From assembly GCA_902551755.1 (NCBI GenBank), contig CACDEB010000001.1, positions 185,803 to 249,802 on the forward strand: a stretch of 64,000 bases of DNA. Direction: 5' to 3'. Made by a program: the position numbers and the translations under genes. Shown piece after piece: positions 10,787-21,406 of the stretch. The notes under the pieces are model-generated. The model saw only the letters and a list, made by a program, of their open reading frames with translations, did no database searches and was not told where the DNA came from. How positions within the stretch are numbered: position 1 is the stretch's first letter; the number at the start of each line of letters is the position of its first letter. Source of the stretch: an uncultured Pelagibacteraceae bacterium (GTDB lineage Bacteria; Pseudomonadota; Alphaproteobacteria; Pelagibacterales; Pelagibacteraceae).

Positions 10787-11179
10787 TTAACTCAAATAAA
10801 GTGGTTTAATCAAATTTTTTATCAATTTTTTTTGCCTGAATAATTGTAAAATTTTCATATGATCTCCATCAACTTTATCTTTATTGTTAAAACCATAATA
10901 ATTAAAACCATAAACAAGCTGTAAAGCCTTAATAATTGCCATTGAGGTTCTTATACTTGTGTATTTGCCAGGGCCTTGATTGATGAAAACATTTCTTATC
11001 TTTTTGAAGGTGTATTGTTTTTTTGTTAGAAAATTCATTAATAAAACAGAAAATTTATCAAAATTTTTTCTACAGTTTTCGTACTCATTAGTATAAATCT
11101 TGTCTTTAGAAATGAGTTTAAATAAAATTTTATCACTTGCTGCATCCACAATTAAATCTGTGATTTTGTTTTTGCTCAT
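10787..11179 (-). CDS. tsaB: TsaB-like tRNA t6A protein, unusually short
   Basis: LIVDAASDKILF...NQGPGKYTSIRTSMAIIKALQLVYG resembles TsaB GPGSFTGLRIG; only 130 aa. Confidence 0.7.
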   Translation of the reverse strand: MSKNKITDLIVDAASDKILFKLISKDKIYTNEYENCRKNFDKFSVLLMNFLTKKQYTFKKIRNVFINQGPGKYTSIRTSMAIIKALQLVYGFNYYGFNNKDKVDGDHMKILQLFRQKKLIKNLIKPLYLS

Positions 11180-12182
11180 TTTTTTTCACTCAAATATATC
11201 ATCTGAAGAGGTGACACAATACAATCCAGATGATCAAGGAGTTCTCTCAATAATGTATCATAGATTTGAAGAAAATAAATACCCATCAACAAATATCAGA
11301 ATGAATATTTTTTTAGAGCACATTGTCGCCATTAAAAATAATGGTTTTGAGTTTTATGATCCAAAATTATTTAGTGAAGAATTTGATAAACCTAAAGATA
11401 ACAAGAAGATACTATTAACTATTGACGATGCATTTTTATCTTTCTATGAAAATGCATGGCCAATTTTGAAAAAGAATGAAATACCTTTTATTCTTTTTGT
11501 TTCTACAGAACCAATTGGAAAAAGGGGTTATATGACCTGGGAACAAATTAAAGAAGTTGAGAAAGAAAATTTTGCTTTTATAGGTAATCATTCGCATACT
11601 CACGAATATCTAATAAATTTTTCATTTTCTGATTTTAAAGTTGATATCAATAAATCAATTGAAATTTTCAATACAAATTTAGGATATAATCCAATCTTTT
11701 TTTCATATCCTTTTGGTGAATATTCTTTACAACAAAAAAATTTTATTAAAAAAAATTTCAAATATGCTTTTGGACAACACTCAGGAGTAATAGACAGCAC
11801 AAAAGATAAATATGAATTACCAAGATTTCCTATTAATGAAAATTATGGAAAAATGGAAAGATTCAGCTCTATTATCAAATACTTGCCTTTGCAATATAAA
11901 AATTTTAAACCCGAGGATAAGTACGTGCTAGTAAATAATAATCCTCCATCGGTTGAAATTGAATTTTTTGATAATCAAAAAAACATAAAGAATATAAATT
12001 GTTTTTCTAATGAAGGTGATAATTGGGGTAATCCTAATATTTCAGTCAATGAAGATAATGTTATGAAAATTTCTTTTAGAGAAAAATTTACTTTTAGAAG
12101 GGGAAGATTGAATTGTTCTTTAAATGAAAATGGTAAATGGAAGTGGTTTGGTCACCAATTTACAGTTCAAATTCCTAAATAA
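11112..12182 (+). CDS. Polysaccharide deacetylase (NodB-like) family, secreted
   Basis: ILLTIDDAFLSFYENAWPILKK...GNHSHTHEYL; N-terminal hydrophobic signal. The start is uncertain because the 5' end overlaps tsaB. Confidence 0.82.
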   Translation: MSLNKILSLAASTIKSVILFLLIFFHSNISSEEVTQYNPDDQGVLSIMYHRFEENKYPSTNIRMNIFLEHIVAIKNNGFEFYDPKLFSEEFDKPKDNKKILLTIDDAFLSFYENAWPILKKNEIPFILFVSTEPIGKRGYMTWEQIKEVEKENFAFIGNHSHTHEYLINFSFSDFKVDINKSIEIFNTNLGYNPIFFSYPFGEYSLQQKNFIKKNFKYAFGQHSGVIDSTKDKYELPRFPINENYGKMERFSSIIKYLPLQYKNFKPEDKYVLVNNNPPSVEIEFFDNQKNIKNINCFSNEGDNWGNPNISVNEDNVMKISFREKFTFRRGRLNCSLNENGKWKWFGHQFTVQIPK

Positions 12183-13344
12183 TATTTTTATATTTTACAC
12201 TAAGAGGAAGTAGTTTAACTTCATCAAAATCTTTTAATTGATTTTGTTGGATGATTTGTTTTAATACCTTCGTATATTCGGTTCCTGTTTGAGCATAATT
12301 ATCTAAATATTCCGCGAGTTTCAAACTATCTAATTTTTTGTTATCATCTCTTAACTGCGCCCTTATAAATCTAAATTTCTTATAACTTGAATGTGTATTT
12401 AAATTTCTTTGATAAGCTCTGACTGATGCTTTTAGCACATTAAACTTCATCACTTTGTAAGTTGCGTTTGTATCAGCTCCAGCTGGTTTAATACCCTCTC
12501 CTGACCAAGTCCATTGGCCAAACAATGCATTTCCCTCAATAGCAAATCTTGATGTACCCCAACCAGACTCTTTAGCAGCTTGAGCAATTGCAAGAGATAC
12601 GGGGATTATATCCATTCTAACTTTTAAAGTTGCAAGATCTTTGTTTACAACTCCATATTGCTTAAATTTTTGATTTAACCACTTGATTTCATCTTTTGAA
12701 TTTTTATTTTTATTTAAAATTGTAAACAGTTTTTTTCTATCAATAATAATCCTATTATTTTCCTCAAGAACTAATGGCAATATAATTTTTATAAACAAGT
12801 TTTTTCTTTTTCCTGAGTTTTCGATTGATTTCATTTCATTGGGTAGCAAAGAAAGTCTTATGGGTTTAACTTTTTTAGTACGTCTAACTTCAGATAAAGA
12901 ATAATTGGTATCTTTAAACAATTGCTCAATTGTAGAAGCACTTAATCGTACTGTATCCTCTGGCAATTCATCAAATTTAAACACATCCTCAAGTATGTTT
13001 GATAAATCAAGACCTTCATCAACCTTTTCTTTATCATCAATACTTTCCCCACTTAAAACTTTTTCAAAATCTGCTTTTGAATTATTTATTTTAGAATCGT
13101 TATTACTTGCTATTTGATTATCAATATCGACTGACAATGGTATTATAAAAGAGAACATTACTATTAAAAAAGAAGCTATTCCAGTAAGATATAACGACTT
13201 AAACTCATCAAATCTAAAATTTATACTCGAAAAAGGTTTTCTTTTTATTACGATACCTTGTTTTGATAAAATTCTTTTTAATTCTTTAAATTTTTTTAAA
13301 TCAAAATTTTTCTTTGATAAACCTGAAAATAAATCTTTTTTCAT
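12175..13344 (-). CDS. Bax/FlgJ-type glucosaminidase, membrane-anchored
   Basis: VSLAIAQAAKESGWGTSRFAIEGNALFGQWTWSGEG; one N-terminal TM segment. Confidence 0.85.
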   Translation of the reverse strand: MKKDLFSGLSKKNFDLKKFKELKRILSKQGIVIKRKPFSSINFRFDEFKSLYLTGIASFLIVMFSFIIPLSVDIDNQIASNNDSKINNSKADFEKVLSGESIDDKEKVDEGLDLSNILEDVFKFDELPEDTVRLSASTIEQLFKDTNYSLSEVRRTKKVKPIRLSLLPNEMKSIENSGKRKNLFIKIILPLVLEENNRIIIDRKKLFTILNKNKNSKDEIKWLNQKFKQYGVVNKDLATLKVRMDIIPVSLAIAQAAKESGWGTSRFAIEGNALFGQWTWSGEGIKPAGADTNATYKVMKFNVLKASVRAYQRNLNTHSSYKKFRFIRAQLRDDNKKLDSLKLAEYLDNYAQTGTEYTKVLKQIIQQNQLKDFDEVKLLPLSVKYKNII

Positions 13345-13880
13345 ATTGCCTCAACCTCCTTCACTTCAGGCACATAATGACATAAGAGATTTTGAACACC
13401 TTTTTTAAGCGTTAATGTAGAGCTTGGACAACCAGAACAACTTCCTTGTAACTCCACAATTACTTTCCCATCTTTAAAATCTTTAAATTTAATATCACCT
13501 CCATCTCTAGCAACTGCAGGTCTGACCTTGGTTTCAAGTATTTTGATAATTGTATTTTTAACACTTGATAGTTCCTCTGAATTTTCAGATTTTTTTTCTG
13601 AAATTATACATTCGTTACCTTGGTCATAAAAATCATTGATGTACGAAATTATTATGTGTTTAAGATCTTCCCATTCAAAATTTGAGTCTTTATTAACTGA
13701 TAAATAATCATCAGATAAGAAAATTCCAGTTACTCCGTTTATTGATAAAATATTTTTAATAAGACTGACAGATGTCTCACTTTTATCTTTGAATTCAATA
13801 GGGCCAACTAATGAAACCTTTTTTTCAGTGAGAAATTTTAAAGAATTGGGATTTGGAGTTTGTTGTGTCTGTATAAACAT
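13341..13880 (-). CDS. nfuA: NifU/NfuA-type Fe-S scaffold
   Basis: QTPNPNSLKF N-domain and GGDIKFKDF...LQGSCSGCPSSTLTLKKGVQN C-domain. Confidence 0.92.
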   Translation of the reverse strand: MFIQTQQTPNPNSLKFLTEKKVSLVGPIEFKDKSETSVSLIKNILSINGVTGIFLSDDYLSVNKDSNFEWEDLKHIIISYINDFYDQGNECIISEKKSENSEELSSVKNTIIKILETKVRPAVARDGGDIKFKDFKDGKVIVELQGSCSGCPSSTLTLKKGVQNLLCHYVPEVKEVEAI

Positions 13881-13925
13881 TAGATTAATATAGTAATTGA
13901 AGACGTTTTTTAAAGTAAAATATTT

Positions 13926-14930
13926 TTAAAAGCCAATAATTTCTTTAATTTTTTTTACTTTCTCTGAAGCGATTGCTTCAGCTTTTTCACTTCCATCTTT
14001 TAAAACTTGAAGAATATGACCCTTATCTGATTTTAATTTTGATATCTCTTTTGAAATAGGTGAAATATTTTCTATCACAACCTCTGATAGTTTTTCTTTA
14101 AAATTTAAAAAATTTTTTCCCTGAAATTCGTTTAATGTGTCTGTAATATTTTGAGATTTTAAACTTGAATATATACCTATCAAATTTTCAATTTCTGGTC
14201 TTTCATTTAAATCTTTTTCATTTGCAGGAAATGATTTCGTATCAGTTTTTGCTTTTTTAATTTTATTATGGATTTGTTCTTCTGTGTCAGTAAGATTTAT
14301 ACGACTAGCATCAGATGGGTCTGATTTGCTCATTTTATTTTTTGCATCTTTAAGACTCATAATACGAGAGAATTTTTCCTGTATCAGAGGATCGGGTAAT
14401 TTAAAAAAATCTTGTACTTTAAAATCTGTATTAAATTTTTGGGCAATATCTCTTGTAAGTTCTAAATGTTGTTTTTGATCTTCGCCAACAGGAACATGAG
14501 TTGCATCGTACAAAAGAATATCAGCTGCCATTAAAATTGGGTAAATATACAATCCCACACTTGCTTTCTCTTTATCTTTGCCTGCTTTTTCTTTGAATTG
14601 GGTCATCCTGTTTAACCAACCCATTCTTGCAATACAGCTCAGTATCCATGTTCCCTCCGAATGAGCAGGTACCATAGATTGATTAAAAATTATACTTTTG
14701 CTTGGATCAATTCCGCTTGCTAAAAAAACTGCAGTCGTCTCAAGGATATTGTCTTTTAATTTTTTGGGGTCTTGTTTTGAAGTAATTGCATGTAAATCAA
14801 CAACACAATAAATACATTTAGAGTCATTTTCAGATTGTAGTTTTACAAAATTTTTAATTGCACCAATATAATTTCCTAAATGAAGATTACCTGTAGGTTG
14901 AACTCCTGAAAATATATTTTTTTGTGGCAT
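13926..14930 (-). CDS. trpS: Tryptophanyl-tRNA synthetase
   Basis: [31 protein letters not shown]. Confidence 0.97.
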   Translation of the reverse strand: MPQKNIFSGVQPTGNLHLGNYIGAIKNFVKLQSENDSKCIYCVVDLHAITSKQDPKKLKDNILETTAVFLASGIDPSKSIIFNQSMVPAHSEGTWILSCIARMGWLNRMTQFKEKAGKDKEKASVGLYIYPILMAADILLYDATHVPVGEDQKQHLELTRDIAQKFNTDFKVQDFFKLPDPLIQEKFSRIMSLKDAKNKMSKSDPSDASRINLTDTEEQIHNKIKKAKTDTKSFPANEKDLNERPEIENLIGIYSSLKSQNITDTLNEFQGKNFLNFKEKLSEVVIENISPISKEISKLKSDKGHILQVLKDGSEKAEAIASEKVKKIKEIIGF

Positions 14931-14931
14931 C

Positions 14932-16461
14932 TTAATATCTTATTTTAATATCACTTAATTTGAAAGCTTTAGTAAGTAAGGATATTGTAAAATAAATAAT
15001 CGCTGATGAAATTACTAATAAAAGAAGATAAACAACTTTAAAATTACTATCATATTCTAATTGAACACTGAAAAAATTAATTGAGCTGAAAAGGAATAAA
15101 GCCATTAATAAAACTGAAAAACTTATTTTGAAAAATTGAAATATCAAACTTAAACTTACTTTAAAAAATTTCTTATGATTTAAATAATAATATAATAATA
15201 AAGCATTTATCCAGGATGAAATAGATGTTGCAATTGGAATTATTATAAAGCCAAAATCTCTAAAATAATAAATGCTTATTGAAGCGTTAATGATAACTGA
15301 TATCAACGAGAAATAAAACGGTATCTTTGTATTGTCTCTAGCAAAAACAAAATTTGAGAGAATTTTTATGAGTGAAAATGCAGGTAAACCTAAAGCAAAA
15401 TAAAATAATGCTTTCGCGGAATTTTCAACACCTTCTTTGTTAAAAGATCCATATCCAAATAACGATGAAACAATTTCTTCTGAAGCAATTAAAAGACCTA
15501 CCATCGCAGGAAGACTTAAAAAAAGTGAAAGTTCCAATGACTTGTTTTGTATCAAATCAATATCCTTCATTTTTTTTTGAGCAATATAAGAGGATAGTTT
15601 TGGAAGTATGACAGTTCCTATTGCTATACCTGCAATAGCAAGATTAATTTGATAAATTCGGTCAGCATAATATAAATATGATACAGCTCCAGCTTGAAAA
15701 GATGCAATGATAGTTCCAATTAAAATATTAATTTGAGTTACACCTGAAGAAAAAATACTTGGTAAAAGTTTTTTAAAAAAAATTTTTGTTTTATTATCAA
15801 TCTTTAAATTTACTTCAAACCGGGGCTTATAAATTTTTTTCAATACTAGAATAAGGAAGATCATTTGAATGAGTCCAGCTACAGAGACACCATAAGACAT
15901 ATAAATTACAAGATAATCATCGAGATACTTGGCATATAACAATATAATTATTAAAACTAAATTTAAAATTATTGGTGCGGCTGAAGCAGCTGCAAATTTA
16001 TTATGTGAGTTCAAAATTGCTGAAAAAAAAGATGCTAAACTTATAAACAATATAAAAGGAAATGTAATCCTTGTTAAGTCAGTTGCTATTACAAATTTTT
16101 CAGGATCTGATTTAAAACCTGGTGCTATAAGTGATACAAATAAAGGCATAAATAATTCAACGAGAATTACAAGTCCAAGCAGTGAAAAAGTTAATAAACT
16201 TAAAACTTTATTTGCAAAGTTTTCAGAATTTTTTTTAGATTTTGTTAACTCTTTTGCGTAACTTGGTACAAAAGCTGCATTGAAGGAACCTTCTCCAAAG
16301 ATTCTCCTAAACGTATTTGGAATTCTAAATGCAACAAAAAAAGCGTCTGCGATAGTTCCAGAACCAAGAAATATAGCAATGAGAATGTCTCTAACGTACC
16401 CAGATATTCTGCTAATTATGGTATAAAAACTAAAAGTCCCAGTTGACTTAATTATATTCAT
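14932..16461 (-). CDS. murJ: Lipid II flippase MurJ
   Basis: [13 protein letters not shown]...[31 protein letters not shown]. Confidence 0.96.
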   Translation of the reverse strand: MNIIKSTGTFSFYTIISRISGYVRDILIAIFLGSGTIADAFFVAFRIPNTFRRIFGEGSFNAAFVPSYAKELTKSKKNSENFANKVLSLLTFSLLGLVILVELFMPLFVSLIAPGFKSDPEKFVIATDLTRITFPFILFISLASFFSAILNSHNKFAAASAAPIILNLVLIIILLYAKYLDDYLVIYMSYGVSVAGLIQMIFLILVLKKIYKPRFEVNLKIDNKTKIFFKKLLPSIFSSGVTQINILIGTIIASFQAGAVSYLYYADRIYQINLAIAGIAIGTVILPKLSSYIAQKKMKDIDLIQNKSLELSLFLSLPAMVGLLIASEEIVSSLFGYGSFNKEGVENSAKALFYFALGLPAFSLIKILSNFVFARDNTKIPFYFSLISVIINASISIYYFRDFGFIIIPIATSISSWINALLLYYYLNHKKFFKVSLSLIFQFFKISFSVLLMALFLFSSINFFSVQLEYDSNFKVVYLLLLVISSAIIYFTISLLTKAFKLSDIKIRY

Positions 16462-16511
16462 AAATCATATTAGTCTTATTATTGGCTCATTTGTATACAT
16501 AAATAATCAAA

Positions 16512-18800
16512 ATGAAAAAAAATAAAATTGAACATTACTCAGATAAAGAAGCATTAGATTTTCATAATACTAATAAATCTGGCAAGATTGAGATTATTTC
16601 CTCTAAACCAATGACTTCAAAAAGAGATTTAGCCTTAGCATATTCGCCTGGAGTTGCTGCACCGGTAAAAGCAATTTCAAAAAACCCAGACCTCGCATAT
16701 GACTACACTACTAAAGGTAATCTAGTAGCTGTAATAAGTAATGGCTCAGCAATTTTAGGTCTTGGAAATTTAGGTGCAATTGCTTCAAAACCAGTTATGG
16801 AAGGAAAGGCTGTTTTATTTAAAAGATTTGCAGACATAGATTCCATTGATATTGAAATAGATTCTTCAGATACAAAAGAAATTATTAATTCTGTAAAAAA
16901 TATTTCAAAAAGCTTTGGTGGAATTAATCTAGAAGACATAAAAGCACCTGAGTGTTTTATAATAGAGAACGAATTAAAAAGATTATTAGATATTCCTGTA
17001 TTCCATGACGATCAGCATGGTACAGCTATAATCACAAGTGCGGCTCTTATAAATGCTTGTGATATTGCAAAAAAAAATATTAAGGATGTAAAAGTAGTCA
17101 TTAATGGTGCAGGTGCCTCTGCAATGGCTTGTGCAAATCTTTTTATAAATACAGGTGTAAAAGATAAAAATATCACAATGCTCGATTCAAAGGGGGTTAT
17201 TCATTCTGAAAGAGATGATTTAAGTGAATGGAAAAAGAAATTTGCTATCAAAACAAAAAATAGAACTTTAAATGACGCAATTAATGGGGCAGATGTGTTC
17301 TTAGGTCTTTCTCAAGCTGGCGTCTTAAAAAAAGAGATGGTTAAAAAAATGTCTAAGAATCCAATTGTATTCGCATGTGCAAACCCAGATCCTGAAATCA
17401 TTCCTGAGGACGTCGAAGATGTGAGAGATGATGCAATTATAGCAACTGGAAGATCAGACTATCCAAATCAAGTAAATAATTTAATTGGTTTTCCATATAT
17501 CTTTAGAGGAGCTCTAGATGTAAGAGCTAAAACAATTAATGAAGAAATGAAAGTCGCTGCTGTAAAAGCTATTGCTACATTAGCAAGAGAAAGAGTACCG
17601 GATGAAGTTGTGGCTGCAATGGGTGGGGACAGGCCTCATTACGGGAGGGATTATATAATTCCTTCAACTTTCGATCCTAGATTAATAAGTGTAATTCCGG
17701 TTGCAGTTGCAAAAGCGGCAATCAAAACAGGTGTTGCAAGAAAAAATATTGAAGATTTCGATGTTTATGCTGAGCAACTCAAAAACCGATTAGATCCCTC
17801 AGTGGCGGTAATTCAGGGAATAAACTCCCAAATTAAAAAAAATCAAAAAAGAGTAGTGTTCGCAGATGGAGAAGATGAAAATAATTTGAAAGCAGCAATA
17901 GCATTTAAAAATAATGGACTTGGTGAGCCAATCTTAATTGCTAAAGAGGATATAGTAAAAAAAAAATTATATGAAATTGGTTATGAAGAAAAGCTCGATA
18001 TTAAAATAATTAACTCAACTGATAAAGAATTAAGAGAGAGATATGTGAAATTTTTATTTGAAAAACTTCAAAGAAAAGAGGGTTTATTAGAGAGAGATTG
18101 TGACAAATTAATCAGAAATGACAGGGTTATATGGGGGGCTTGTATGGTTTCTTGTGGAGACGCAGATGCTATGGTAACTGGAAATACCAGACGTTATTCT
18201 TCATCATTAGAGAAAATTATCAAGGTTGTAGATCCAAGGCCGGGCGAAATAATGTTTGGTCTAAACATGATAATTAACAGAGGTAAAACAATATTTGTCT
18301 GTGATACCTCCGTAATTGAGTATCCAGATGCAAATCAATTAGCAGAAATGGCAATTTCAACAGCAAGAGTAGTGAGATTATTTGGTTTTGATCCAAAGGT
18401 CGCCTTTTTATCCCATTCGACTTTTGGTCAGCCTGCAACAGATAGAACAAAACGAATAAGTGATGCAGTACAAATTTTAAAAGAGAGAAAAGTAGATTTT
18501 AAATTTGATGGCGAAATGCAACCTGACGTCGCTTTAGAGGAAACTTATAAAGAATTATATCCATTTTCAGAAATCGTGGGCAATGCAAATGTTTTGATAA
18601 TGCCGAGCCAGCACAGTGCAGCGATATCATTTAAAACAATGAAATCAATGAGTAGAGCGAAAGTAATTGGTCCACTTCTTATAGGATTAGGACAAGCAAT
18701 AGAGATAGCCCCCCTTAGAAGTTCAACTTCAGAAATTTTAAACTTAGCATCTGTTGCCGCATATTCCGCTGGTGTAATTGACTATAATAAAAAAAATTAA
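16512..18800 (+). CDS. maeB: NADP-dependent malic enzyme with C-terminal phosphotransacetylase-like domain
   Basis: DLALAYSPGVAAPVKAI, FHDDQHGTAI; PTA-like MVTGNTRRYSSSLEKII. Confidence 0.95.
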   Translation: MKKNKIEHYSDKEALDFHNTNKSGKIEIISSKPMTSKRDLALAYSPGVAAPVKAISKNPDLAYDYTTKGNLVAVISNGSAILGLGNLGAIASKPVMEGKAVLFKRFADIDSIDIEIDSSDTKEIINSVKNISKSFGGINLEDIKAPECFIIENELKRLLDIPVFHDDQHGTAIITSAALINACDIAKKNIKDVKVVINGAGASAMACANLFINTGVKDKNITMLDSKGVIHSERDDLSEWKKKFAIKTKNRTLNDAINGADVFLGLSQAGVLKKEMVKKMSKNPIVFACANPDPEIIPEDVEDVRDDAIIATGRSDYPNQVNNLIGFPYIFRGALDVRAKTINEEMKVAAVKAIATLARERVPDEVVAAMGGDRPHYGRDYIIPSTFDPRLISVIPVAVAKAAIKTGVARKNIEDFDVYAEQLKNRLDPSVAVIQGINSQIKKNQKRVVFADGEDENNLKAAIAFKNNGLGEPILIAKEDIVKKKLYEIGYEEKLDIKIINSTDKELRERYVKFLFEKLQRKEGLLERDCDKLIRNDRVIWGACMVSCGDADAMVTGNTRRYSSSLEKIIKVVDPRPGEIMFGLNMIINRGKTIFVCDTSVIEYPDANQLAEMAISTARVVRLFGFDPKVAFLSHSTFGQPATDRTKRISDAVQILKERKVDFKFDGEMQPDVALEETYKELYPFSEIVGNANVLIMPSQHSAAISFKTMKSMSRAKVIGPLLIGLGQAIEIAPLRSSTSEILNLASVAAYSAGVIDYNKKN

Positions 18801-19396
18801 TTCTTTTGAATTCTTAAGTCTTCCATTAAAAGGATACTTGCTATCACTTTTTCAACATCTAAAATTGACTGAGCTTCATCAACTACCAATTTAAGCTCAT
18901 CTTCTGTTTCAGCAATACCATAAATATATATTCTTTTTTTATATGTATCTATTTGATAGTTTCTTGATTTGATTTCATTGTTAAAAATCAGAGCTGATCT
19001 TAATTGAGAGGTAATTAAAAGATCCTTAGCGGACTGTTTAAAATTAAATTCTTCTTTAATCTTAATATCATTTCTTACTGATCTTACTCCCTCTGTTTCC
19101 CAAGCTATTTTGGTAATTTTAAGTTTATCCTCAGGATTATCGACTTTACCAGTTATGAATATTCTTCCGTCAAGAACTTTTGATTTTACTGCCAAAAAAT
19201 AACTTTTGTCTTCTAAAGTAAGTCTGGTTGATAAATTTTTTTGCATTATAGTATCATCTATCTGTGTTCCAATTGATCTTGGATCGACCGCGACCGATAC
19301 ACCGGTTCCAAATAATCCGCTTGTTCCTGTTCCAACACAAGAGTTTAGAAATATTAGTAATAAAAATAAATACCTAATCTTCATTTTTTTTTTCAA
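18797..19396 (-). CDS. BON-domain lipoprotein (YraP/OsmY-like)
   Basis: Lipobox LIFLNSCVG; two BON-like repeats. Confidence 0.85.
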   Translation of the reverse strand: MKKKMKIRYLFLLLIFLNSCVGTGTSGLFGTGVSVAVDPRSIGTQIDDTIMQKNLSTRLTLEDKSYFLAVKSKVLDGRIFITGKVDNPEDKLKITKIAWETEGVRSVRNDIKIKEEFNFKQSAKDLLITSQLRSALIFNNEIKSRNYQIDTYKKRIYIYGIAETEDELKLVVDEAQSILDVEKVIASILLMEDLRIQKN

Positions 19397-20222
19397 GACA
19401 ATAATTATAAATTGTACGTTTTGGAATATTTCTATCTTTAAAATAATCTACAATATCTTTAATTGTTTTTTTTGACAACATCTTGTTAATCAATTTCATA
19501 TCAGATTCGGTTAGATAGTTAAAATTATTAATTGAATTTTTCTTTTCAGAAAAAATAGCTGTTAATTCACCTTTGATATTTAAATCAATTTTTTTCAAAT
19601 CGCTGACTTTCAATCTGATGAACTCCTCATGCAATTTTGTAATTTCTCTACAAATTACTAGCTCTCTATCACTAAAATATTCTTGAAATTTTTCTAAATT
19701 TTTAAGAAATTTTCTTGGAGATGAAAATAAAATTATCGAACAGTCAATTTTACTTAACATCTCAAGCTCTTTTTTTAATGCTGATAGTTTTTCAGACAAA
19801 AAACCAAAAAAAATAAATTTTTCTGAAAAACCACTTATGGAAGCTGTGGCAGTAACTGAGGAAACTCCAGGGATCGGAATAATTGGTATATTTTTTGAAA
19901 AACATTCTTGAATAAGTATTTTGCCCGGATCTGAAATAACTGGTGTACCAGCATCTGAAATAAGAGATATGATGTTATATTTTTGAATTTCAGAAACTAT
20001 TTCTTTAGAAATTTTTCTCTCGTTAAATTTATGATACGATACCAACTTTGACTTAATCTCATAATGAGTAAGTAGTTTTTTTGAATTTCTCGTATCTTCA
20101 CATAAAATTATATCCGATTTCTTAAGTATATCTATTGCTCTAAAAGTGATGTCTTTTAAATTTCCTATAGGGGTAGATACTATGTAAAGTCCCTTTTTAA
20201 GTTTTTGAGTTTTAGACTTCAT
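19374..20222 (-). CDS. rsmI: 16S rRNA (cytidine1402-2'-O)-methyltransferase
   Basis: GLYIVSTPIGNLKDITFRAIDILKKSDIILCEDTRNSKKLL, ISDAGTPVISDPG. Confidence 0.96.
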   Translation of the reverse strand: MKSKTQKLKKGLYIVSTPIGNLKDITFRAIDILKKSDIILCEDTRNSKKLLTHYEIKSKLVSYHKFNERKISKEIVSEIQKYNIISLISDAGTPVISDPGKILIQECFSKNIPIIPIPGVSSVTATASISGFSEKFIFFGFLSEKLSALKKELEMLSKIDCSIILFSSPRKFLKNLEKFQEYFSDRELVICREITKLHEEFIRLKVSDLKKIDLNIKGELTAIFSEKKNSINNFNYLTESDMKLINKMLSKKTIKDIVDYFKDRNIPKRTIYNYCLEKKNED

Positions 20223-20254
20223 TGTTTTAAAAGAATATAATATTTAGTAATGAA

Positions 20255-21406
20255 ATGAAAAATAAAATTATCTTTTTAATATCTATTTTAACTTTTCTAA
20301 TAATAAGCTCTATTTCAACATCAGCTTCAGAAAAAATAAAGATAGGATTATTATTACCTTTGAGTGGTGAGAATCAGAATATTGGGACATCTGTTTTAAG
20401 ATCTGTGAGTATGGCAGTGAATAAGATTGACAGTTCTAAAATAGAGATTCTTCCAAAAAACAATTTCGATAATCCTGAGCAAAACTATATAGCTGCTAAA
20501 GAACTTTACGATAATGGTGTAAGAATTTTTATAGGTCCAATTTTTGAGAGAAATATTAAAAACTTATCAAAACTAGATGATGCGATTTTTTTATCCTTTA
20601 CAAATAAACTTGAAAAAAAAGGTAACAATATTATTTCTGTTGGTGTAAATGCATTATCACAACTTGAAGCGATTGAAAAATTTCAAAAAATAGAAGGACT
20701 AGATAAAACAATTTGTTTAATTCCCGAGGATCGTTTCAGAGATGAAATTGAAAAGGGCCTGTCTTCAACTAATATAAAATTAAAAAAAAAATATTTTTAC
20801 GAGTCTGATCCAACTTTATTAACAAAGAGAATAGAAAAAATTACTAAATATGATAGGAGAAAGCAAAATTTGGCTGACGAAATAAAAAGAGTAGAAGAGT
20901 CAGATGAATTTAATAAAGAAAAAATAATAGAAAATTTGGAAAAAAAGGACACTCTTGGAAAAGTAAATTTCGACTCCGTGATAATTTCTGCCTTCGATGA
21001 AACACTTAAAAGTATAACGACATCTTTAATTTATACAGATGTTACACCAAAAAAAACATATTTCATTACATTAAACCAATGGTTTGATGAGTCTTTACTT
21101 AACGAAGATAGTTCCCAGAATCTTTATTTTCCTTCAGTAAATAAAAAAAATTTTGATGAATTTAAACAGGAATATTTTAAGAAATATTCAACTGAACCAA
21201 ATCAAATCTCCTTGTTAGGTTTCGATATGGTTGGATTAATTTTTTATCTTTCTAAAGTAAATAACTTCCAATTAAATAATAAAATATTTGATCAGAAAAA
21301 TACCTTCAAGGGCAAGATTGGTTTGTTTGAAATAGAGGATAAACGTATAAAACACGTTTTAAATTTTTATAAAGTGGAAAACAATAAATTTAAAAAAATC
21401 TTTTAA
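20255..21406 (+). CDS. LpoA-like penicillin-binding protein activator / periplasmic-binding fold protein
   Basis: Signal peptide; IKIGLLLPLSGENQNIGTSVLRSVSMAV; divergent from rsmI as in yraL-yraM loci. Confidence 0.75.
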   Translation: MKNKIIFLISILTFLIISSISTSASEKIKIGLLLPLSGENQNIGTSVLRSVSMAVNKIDSSKIEILPKNNFDNPEQNYIAAKELYDNGVRIFIGPIFERNIKNLSKLDDAIFLSFTNKLEKKGNNIISVGVNALSQLEAIEKFQKIEGLDKTICLIPEDRFRDEIEKGLSSTNIKLKKKYFYESDPTLLTKRIEKITKYDRRKQNLADEIKRVEESDEFNKEKIIENLEKKDTLGKVNFDSVIISAFDETLKSITTSLIYTDVTPKKTYFITLNQWFDESLLNEDSSQNLYFPSVNKKNFDEFKQEYFKKYSTEPNQISLLGFDMVGLIFYLSKVNNFQLNNKIFDQKNTFKGKIGLFEIEDKRIKHVLNFYKVENNKFKKIF

